DNA of 28,368 nucleotides from JALZHR01 sp036389695 (GTDB lineage: Bacteria > Acidobacteriota > Blastocatellia > Pyrinomonadales > Pyrinomonadaceae): NCBI GenBank assembly GCA_036389695.1, contig DASVWG010000413.1, positions 1-28,368 of the forward strand, given 5' to 3'. The notes below the pieces were generated by a model. It had not been told where the DNA came from. It did no database searches and saw only the letters and a list, made by a program, of their open reading frames with translations. Position 1 is the stretch's first letter. Every line of letters starts with the position of its first letter. Position numbers and translations under genes: made by a program. Of the stretch, positions 24,551 through 28,368 are shown one piece after another.

Positions 24551-24650
24551 ATTCGTCCTTTGTCCTTCGTCCTTCGCTAGTTGAAATTTAATTACGCTGT
24601 TTAATTACACTCAACGGCGAAGGACAAAGGACAAAGGACAAAGGACGAAT
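24551..24650. repeat. inverted repeat with 7-nt GTCCTTY units (rapZ/EIIA gap)
   Basis: The left arm 24551-24584 (GTCCTTT, GTCCTTC, GTCCTTC) faces the right arm 24611-24650 (four AAGGACA-type units). The right arm ends 3 nt before the EIIA ATG at 24654. AAAGGAC in its last unit is at a normal Shine-Dalgarno distance from that ATG, so the hairpin could cover the ribosome-binding site. Confidence 0.92.
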
Positions 24651-24653
24651 AAT

Positions 24654-25079
24654 ATGTCTGAAATAAAAAAAATCGGCGGCGTGATTGTTTCGCACGGGCA
24701 GTTGGCAAACGAGCTGCTGTCGGCGGCGGAGACGGTTGTCGGGGAACTCGGTCACATCACGGCGGTTTCCATCGGCTGGCACGACGACGTCGAAACAGCG
24801 AAAGACGAAATCGCCCGCGCCATCAAAAAAGTCTCTGACGGCAAAGGCGTTTTGCTTCTGACCGATATGTTCGGCGGGACGCCGACGAATATTTCCGCGA
24901 TGTTTATCAACGAAGGCGAAATCGAAATCGTCACGGGCGTTAATCTGCCGATGGTGATTAAGCTGGCTTCGCAAAATCGGAATGTGCCGCTCGCGGAGAT
25001 GGCAAAAGAAGTCGAGTCGCAGGGAAAACAATCCATATACTGCGCCAGCGAGCTGCTCGCGCCGCAAAAATTGAAATAA
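24654..25079 (+). CDS. PTS EIIA component, mannose (EIIA-Man) family
   Basis: A 141-aa EIIA-Man-type domain. His14 in GVIVSHGQLANELL is the expected phosphorylation site. LLLTDMFGGTPTNIS is the family signature; VTGVNLPMVIKLA follows. Only the A domain is present: no B, C or D component in this window, so it is more likely regulatory than transport-linked. It is one nt upstream of HPr (stop 25077-25079, HPr ATG 25081). In alpha- and some other Proteobacteria an equivalent EIIA-Man and HPr pair follows hprK and rapZ in the same way. Symbol manX is used there; I leave it empty because the role here is not established. Confidence 0.93.
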   Translation: MSEIKKIGGVIVSHGQLANELLSAAETVVGELGHITAVSIGWHDDVETAKDEIARAIKKVSDGKGVLLLTDMFGGTPTNISAMFINEGEIEIVTGVNLPMVIKLASQNRNVPLAEMAKEVESQGKQSIYCASELLAPQKLK

Positions 25080-25080
25080 G

Positions 25081-25353
25081 ATGCCCGAAGCGAACATCAA
25101 AATCATCAATCAGCTCGGGCTTCACGCCCGCGCCGCCGCACAGCTCGTCCGGCTCGCCGGAAGCTTTAAAGCGCGCGTGACGCTTGTCAGGCTCGATAAT
25201 CAGGTGGTCGCCGACGCGAAATCGATTTTGAGCGTTCTGACGCTGGCGGCGGGCAAAGGCACGGAATTAAAATTAACGGTCGAAGGCGTCGACGAGCAAA
25301 CCGCCTTTGACAGCATCAGGGAGATATTTGCTAAAGGTTTTGGCGAAATTTAA
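25081..25353 (+). CDS. ptsH: phosphocarrier protein HPr
   Basis: A 90-aa HPr. His15 (LGLHARAA) is the site phosphorylated by Enzyme I. Ser48 (ADAKSILSVLTLAAGKG) corresponds to the regulatory Ser46 used by HprK. Both sites are intact, consistent with HprK in the same cluster. It is preceded by EIIA-Man with a 1-nt gap. The gene that follows 3 nt later is arginase, not Enzyme I (ptsI), which is the usual neighbour, so Enzyme I must be elsewhere or absent. Confidence 0.96.
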   Translation: MPEANIKIINQLGLHARAAAQLVRLAGSFKARVTLVRLDNQVVADAKSILSVLTLAAGKGTELKLTVEGVDEQTAFDSIREIFAKGFGEI

Positions 25354-25356
25354 TTT

Positions 25357-26319
25357 ATGCATTTAGCTGAACGGGATTTTCCGGGCAAGGGTAAAAAAGT
25401 AGGAATCATCGGGATACCACTCGGTTTTAGCGCGGGACAGGCGGGAAGCGAATTAGGCGCGATGGCGATTCGCGTAGCGGACATTCGCGGCAAACGTCTC
25501 GTCGAACACATCAGGGATTTGGGCTACGAGGTTAATGATTACAATGATGTAATTATCGGCGCTCCCGAAACAGTCGCGAAAGCGGATGATAATCCGAAAT
25601 ATCTGCCCGAAATGCTCGCCGCCTGCGAAATGATGTCGGAAGCGGTCAAACAAATTTTTCAAGCCGGCGATTTTCCGGTAATTTTAGGCGGCGACCATTC
25701 GATTGCGATGGGCACTTACGCGGGCATTTCCTCGTTTTTTCGCGAAGAAGAAAAGGAAGTCGGCTTAATCTGGTTTGACGCTCACGCCGATATGAACACG
25801 CCGGAAACGTCGCCGTCGGGCAATCTGCACGGGATGCCTTTATCGACGCTTTTAGGGCGCGGCGAAGAACGATTGGTCAATCTGGACGGCTTTGCGCCGA
25901 AGCTGAATCCGAAACATCTGGCGCACATCGGCGCGCGCGATTTGGATTTGGGCGAAAAGCGGTTGATTCGCGAGCTCGGCATCCGCGAGCAGTTTTTTAC
26001 GATGAGCGATATCGATAAACGCGGAATGACCGATTGCGTCCGCGAAGCGATTGGCGTCGCTTCGCGGGCGAAAGACGGATTCGCCGTGACGTTCGACGTA
26101 GACGTTATCGACCCGCGTTTCGCGCCCGGTTCGGGAACGCTGGTGCGCGGCGGCATCACTTATCGCGAAGCGCACCTGGCGCTGGAAATTATCGCCGAAC
26201 ACGGCGGAATGCGCTCGTTTGAAATCGTCGAAGTCAATCCGACTCTCGACACGGCGAACATCACGGTCGAGCTCGCCGGTGAACTGATTTTATCGGCGCT
26301 CGGGAAAACAATTCTTTAA
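25357..26319 (+). CDS. rocF: arginase
   Basis: Hydrolyses L-arginine to ornithine and urea with a binuclear Mn2+ centre. The length is 320 aa, near the usual 300. The Mn ligands are all visible: His114 (GGDHSIAMGT), Asp141, His143 and Asp145 (WFDAHADMNTPE), and Asp247 and Asp249 (TFDVDVIDP). SPSGNLHGMPLS is the arginase-type specificity segment, which separates it from agmatinase. The N-terminal GIPLGFSAGQAGSELG is typical. It is 3 nt downstream of HPr, so it is probably co-transcribed with the phosphorelay genes, which is unusual. Arginase-family ureohydrolases of other specificity (formiminoglutamase, agmatinase) remain a minor alternative. Confidence 0.92.
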   Translation: MHLAERDFPGKGKKVGIIGIPLGFSAGQAGSELGAMAIRVADIRGKRLVEHIRDLGYEVNDYNDVIIGAPETVAKADDNPKYLPEMLAACEMMSEAVKQIFQAGDFPVILGGDHSIAMGTYAGISSFFREEEKEVGLIWFDAHADMNTPETSPSGNLHGMPLSTLLGRGEERLVNLDGFAPKLNPKHLAHIGARDLDLGEKRLIRELGIREQFFTMSDIDKRGMTDCVREAIGVASRAKDGFAVTFDVDVIDPRFAPGSGTLVRGGITYREAHLALEIIAEHGGMRSFEIVEVNPTLDTANITVELAGELILSALGKTIL

Positions 26320-26324
26320 TTTGC

Positions 26325-26397
26325 GATTTTAGATTTTAGATTTTAGATTGGATAAGGAATTTTCGATTTTTCAATCTAAAATCTAAAATCTAAAATC
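26325..26397. repeat. inverted repeat with 7-nt CTAAAAT units (arginase/ddl gap)
   Basis: The arms 26325-26350 and 26372-26397 are perfectly inverted over 26 bp and built of CTAAAAT units. The right arm continues with two imperfect units to 26410, so the ddl ATG (26411) touches the repeat. No Shine-Dalgarno sequence can fit in this leader. Confidence 0.92.
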
Positions 26398-26410
26398 CAA
26401 AATCTAAAAT

Positions 26411-27541
26411 ATGAAGACTCGTATCGGTGTAATTTTTGGCGGTCGTTCGGGCGAGCATGAAATCTCGATTCGTTCGGCGCAGACCGTGATTGAACAGATT
26501 GATAAAGACAAATATGAAGTCGTGCCGATTGCCATTTCCAAAGAAGGGAAATGGCTTAATCCGGTCGAGGCGCTGGCGATGCTGCCGACGGTGACGCAGG
26601 AGCTTTTGACGGCGCAGGTCGGCGGTTTTCCGCGCGAAACCGTCGCTTTGCTCGGCGATACGAGCTTTAAGGGCTTGACCAGAATCGAAGCGGCGAACGG
26701 CGAAGACAGAAGCACGGCGTTGGACGTCGTTTTTCCGGTTTTGCACGGAACTTTCGGCGAAGACGGCACGATTCAGGGCTTGTTCGAGATGGCTGATATT
26801 CCTTATGTCGGCTGCGGCGTGCTGGCGTCGTCTTGCGGCATGGACAAAGTCGTGATGAAAACGCTTTTTCGCGATGCGGGACTGCCGATTTGCCGCTACG
26901 TCTGGTTTCTGCGCAGCGAATGGGAACGCGCCGGTCAGGCAGCCATCGAACAGGTGCAGGCGAAGCTCGGTTTCCCGTGTTTCGTCAAGCCGGCGAATCT
27001 CGGCTCGTCGGTCGGCGTCTCGCGCGCGGACGACGAAATTTCTCTGCGCGAAGCGGTCGAGCTTGCCGCCGAATACGACCGCAAAATTATCGTCGAAGAA
27101 GCCCTGGATATGCGCGAAATCGAATGCGCCGTGATGGGCAACGACGAGCCGCGCGCGTCTCTTCCGGGCGAATACATCATCAACGACGACTCGAAAAAAT
27201 TTCTCGATTACACGGAAAAATATTCGGGAACGGGCAACAACGATTTCGTCGTGCCCGCGCCGATTTCCGACGAATTGACGAAAAAAGTGCAGGAAATGGC
27301 GATTCGCGCTTTCAAAGCCGTCGACGGCGCGGGCTTGGCGCGAGTCGATTTCTTTTTGCGACAGGACAACGGCGCGCTGCTCGTCAACGAAATCAACACG
27401 CTGCCGGGAATGACCGAATCGTCCGGCTTTCCGAAAATGTGGAAAGGCACGGGACTGGAGTTTTCGCAGGTAATTGACGGGCTTGTCACGCTTGCCATCG
27501 ACAGGCATAATGATAAATCTAGAAACAAAACAAATCGCTAA
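26411..27541 (+). CDS. ddl: D-alanine--D-alanine ligase
   Basis: An ATP-grasp ligase making the D-Ala-D-Ala dipeptide for peptidoglycan. The N-terminal IGVIFGGRSGEHEISIRSA (from residue 5) is the family signature. HGTFGEDGTIQGLFEMADIP is the next conserved block. The ATP-grasp part has CFVKPANLGSSVGVSRA and REIECAVMGN. EINTLPGMTESSGFPKMW at the C-terminus carries the Mg2+ ligands and the D-Ala-specific end. At 376 aa it is of the longer Ddl type (like DdlA/VanA length). It follows arginase via an AT-rich heptamer palindrome and precedes the dodecin gene by 18 nt. Confidence 0.96.
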   Translation: MKTRIGVIFGGRSGEHEISIRSAQTVIEQIDKDKYEVVPIAISKEGKWLNPVEALAMLPTVTQELLTAQVGGFPRETVALLGDTSFKGLTRIEAANGEDRSTALDVVFPVLHGTFGEDGTIQGLFEMADIPYVGCGVLASSCGMDKVVMKTLFRDAGLPICRYVWFLRSEWERAGQAAIEQVQAKLGFPCFVKPANLGSSVGVSRADDEISLREAVELAAEYDRKIIVEEALDMREIECAVMGNDEPRASLPGEYIINDDSKKFLDYTEKYSGTGNNDFVVPAPISDELTKKVQEMAIRAFKAVDGAGLARVDFFLRQDNGALLVNEINTLPGMTESSGFPKMWKGTGLEFSQVIDGLVTLAIDRHNDKSRNKTNR

Positions 27542-27559
27542 TTTTCGAGGAGGAATTTT

Positions 27560-27841
27560 ATGTCCGTAGCCAAAAACATCGAGATTACGTCGTCTTCGAC
27601 CAAAAGCTTCGAAGACGCCATCAATACGGGAATCGCCCGCGCTTCGAAATCGCTGAACAACGTGCGCGGCGCGTGGATAAAAGAGCAGAAAATCAGCATT
27701 AACAACGGCAAAGTTTCGGAATATCGCGTAATGATGATTCTGACTTTCGTTTTGGACGGCGACGAATTGGTTGAAGAAGAAGTCAAGAGCAGCGACGCGA
27801 AAAAGTCGGGCAAATCCGGCGGTAAAGGCAAGAAAAAATAA
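27560..27841 (+). CDS. dodecin family protein with lysine-rich tail
   Basis: A 93-aa protein whose first 70 residues are a dodecin: NIEITSSSTKSFEDAINTGI, then NVRGAWIKEQKISINNGKVSEYRVMMILTFVLD. Dodecins form dodecameric shells that store flavins or related cofactors. The last 20 or so residues (a Ser/Lys/Gly-rich tail ending GKGKKK) are not part of the usual dodecin. A strong AGGAGG-type ribosome-binding site (CGAGGAGGAATTTT) precedes the ATG, the best in the window, so high expression is likely. A hairpin with T-tract follows the stop. Confidence 0.88.
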   Translation: MSVAKNIEITSSSTKSFEDAINTGIARASKSLNNVRGAWIKEQKISINNGKVSEYRVMMILTFVLDGDELVEEEVKSSDAKKSGKSGGKGKKK

Positions 27842-27859
27842 TTAATTAACGCGAAATGC

Positions 27860-27913
27860 AAAAAGCAAAGCGCAAAATGAAAGAAACATTTTTCATTTTG
27901 CGCTTTGCTTTTT
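27860..27913. terminator. hairpin terminator, 23-bp inverted repeat with GCAAANN units
   Basis: The left arm 27860-27882 and right arm 27891-27913 pair perfectly with an 8-nt loop. The right arm runs into a T-rich tract on the plus strand and the left side is A-rich, so it can act in both directions between the convergent dodecin and small-ORF genes. The arms again show 7-nt units (GCAAAAA, GCAAAGC, GCAAAAT). Confidence 0.82.
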
Positions 27914-27953
27914 TTGCGTTGAAAATCTTAGTTTGGAAAAGTTTTATAAATTT

Positions 27954-28076
27954 CTATTCGCCGCACATTTCGCATTCCTGCTCAGGTATAAGCGTTTTAT
28001 AATCTGTGGTTATGCTGGCAAGACCAATGAATAAGGCAAGTAGAAAAATAGTCCAGTAAAAAATCGCACGTTTCAT
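27954..28076 (-). CDS. 40-aa single-pass membrane peptide with C-terminal Cys pair
   Basis: This short frame encodes 40 residues: MKRAIFYWTIFLLALFIGLA (membrane segment), then about 20 residues ending CEMCGE. The ATG (28074-28076) follows the stop codon of the VWFA gene (28078-28080) with one intervening base, so its translation would be re-initiated from that gene. The C-x-x-C pair could bind metal or act as a redox site in the periplasm or on the cytoplasmic side, depending on topology. I do not recognise a family. The tight coupling is the main reason to call it real. Confidence 0.5.
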   Translation of the reverse strand: MKRAIFYWTIFLLALFIGLASITTDYKTLIPEQECEMCGE

Positions 28077-28077
28077 A

Positions 28078-28368
28078 TTATTTTTTCGGTGCGTTGTAGC
28101 CTTTGCGCGTTCGGATGGTTAATTCGGGATTCGAGTGTTTCAGCTCAATCTTGTGCCATTTGCCGTCGTTTTTCGCTTCGGGCGGTTGGAAAGATAATGT
28201 GTATTGACGCCCGAGTTCGGCAACGATGTTTTTGAAAGCCTCGCGCATCGCCAGCCCGCCCGCCGTCGGGATAAATCTGCCGCCGCTTTTCTCCGCGAAA
28301 TTTTTCAGCACGCCCTGATTCTGCATTCTTTCTCTGCCGTTCGTCTCGGATGACGACATATCGACCGT
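28078..28368 (-). CDS. VWFA-related (Acidobacterial) domain protein, 5' part beyond window
   Basis: The C-terminal 96 codons of a larger gene, open to the right edge. NFAEKSGGRFIPTAGG, then IVAELGRQYTLSFQPPEAKN and the closing TIRTRKGYNAPKK are the pattern of the end of TIGR03436-type 'VWFA-related Acidobacterial domain' proteins. These are abundant in Acidobacteriota and usually exported. The Met at 28359 is internal; the frame continues upstream past it. Function of the family is unknown. A 40-aa membrane peptide follows with one base between. This domain is a main reason to place the organism in Acidobacteriota. Confidence 0.85.
   Translation of the reverse strand, partial: TVDMSSSETNGRERMQNQGVLKNFAEKSGGRFIPTAGGLAMREAFKNIVAELGRQYTLSFQPPEAKNDGKWHKIELKHSNPELTIRTRKGYNAPKK

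Noticed and set aside
21906..24650. CRISPR array
   Set aside because: The repeated units are 7 nt, without spacers, in facing orientation; there are no cas genes.
24777..24795. Sigma-54 promoter-like TGGCACG
   Set aside because: The spacing and the downstream TTGC element do not match, and it lies inside the EIIA gene.
26390..27508. Long (372 codon) minus-strand frame across ddl
   Set aside because: Antisense shadow of a complete D-Ala-D-Ala ligase; its own translation is Arg/His/Phe-rich and shows no family.

Overview
The window reads as a chromosomal segment of a diderm bacterium with an LPS export system, a sigma-54 gene cluster and an HprK-type phosphorelay. The truncated gene at the right edge ends in a 'VWFA-related Acidobacterial domain' sequence. 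Together these point to Acidobacteriota, probably the Blastocatellia/Pyrinomonadales side. That placement is inferred from gene content only; there is no rRNA in the window.

Layout. (1) 1-1678: an AT-rich, left-truncated DUF262/DUF1524 (GmrSD/SspE-like) gene on the minus strand, clearly different in base composition from the rest. (2) 1743-5805: a plus-strand run of a small nucleotidyltransferase, a 60-aa partner, cytochrome bd oxidase (cydAB) and a very clear ACMSD-type decarboxylase. (3) 6022-7198: a TerC-family transporter on the minus strand behind a yybP-ykoY (Mn2+) riboswitch with an intrinsic terminator. (4) 7444-8235: an orphan protein I cannot assign. (5) 8392-15717: RNase J, GNAT, ACT protein, SDR, UppP, a four-helix-bundle (23S rRNA IVP type) protein, RecJ and Uma2. 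(6) 15764-25353: a long cluster that resembles the proteobacterial lptC-lptA-lptB-rpoN-hpf-(pts)-rapZ-HPr locus. Here lptC and lptA are fused into a 915-aa protein, ptsN is absent, and hprK, EIIA-Man and HPr are present. Two small minus-strand genes interrupt it between lptC/A and lptB. (7) 25357-27841: arginase, D-Ala-D-Ala ligase and a dodecin with a lysine-rich tail. (8) 27954-28368: minus-strand end of a VWFA-related protein coupled to a 40-aa membrane peptide ending in a Cys pair.

The genes combine cell-envelope work (UppP, Ddl, Lpt), RNA and DNA housekeeping (RNase J, RecJ, RapZ, HPF) and a phosphorelay (HprK, EIIA, HPr) with no Enzyme I in view. Cytochrome bd and ACMSD add respiratory and kynurenine-pathway functions.

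The most striking structure that genes do not explain is a series of long inverted repeats that fill almost every longer same-strand intergenic gap and two of the operon ends. Most arms are built from tandem 7-nt units (one locus uses 9 nt), and the unit sequence differs from locus to locus: GTCCTTY, CTAAAAT, TAGCNNT, GAAGNCN, GCAAANN. The arms run from the stop codon of one gene to just before the start codon of the next. In several places they run into coding sequence and make the last residues of the protein. Three copies inside the rpoN-PTS cluster carry TCCTT in the left arm and AAGGA in the right arm, so the hairpin could mask a ribosome-binding site.
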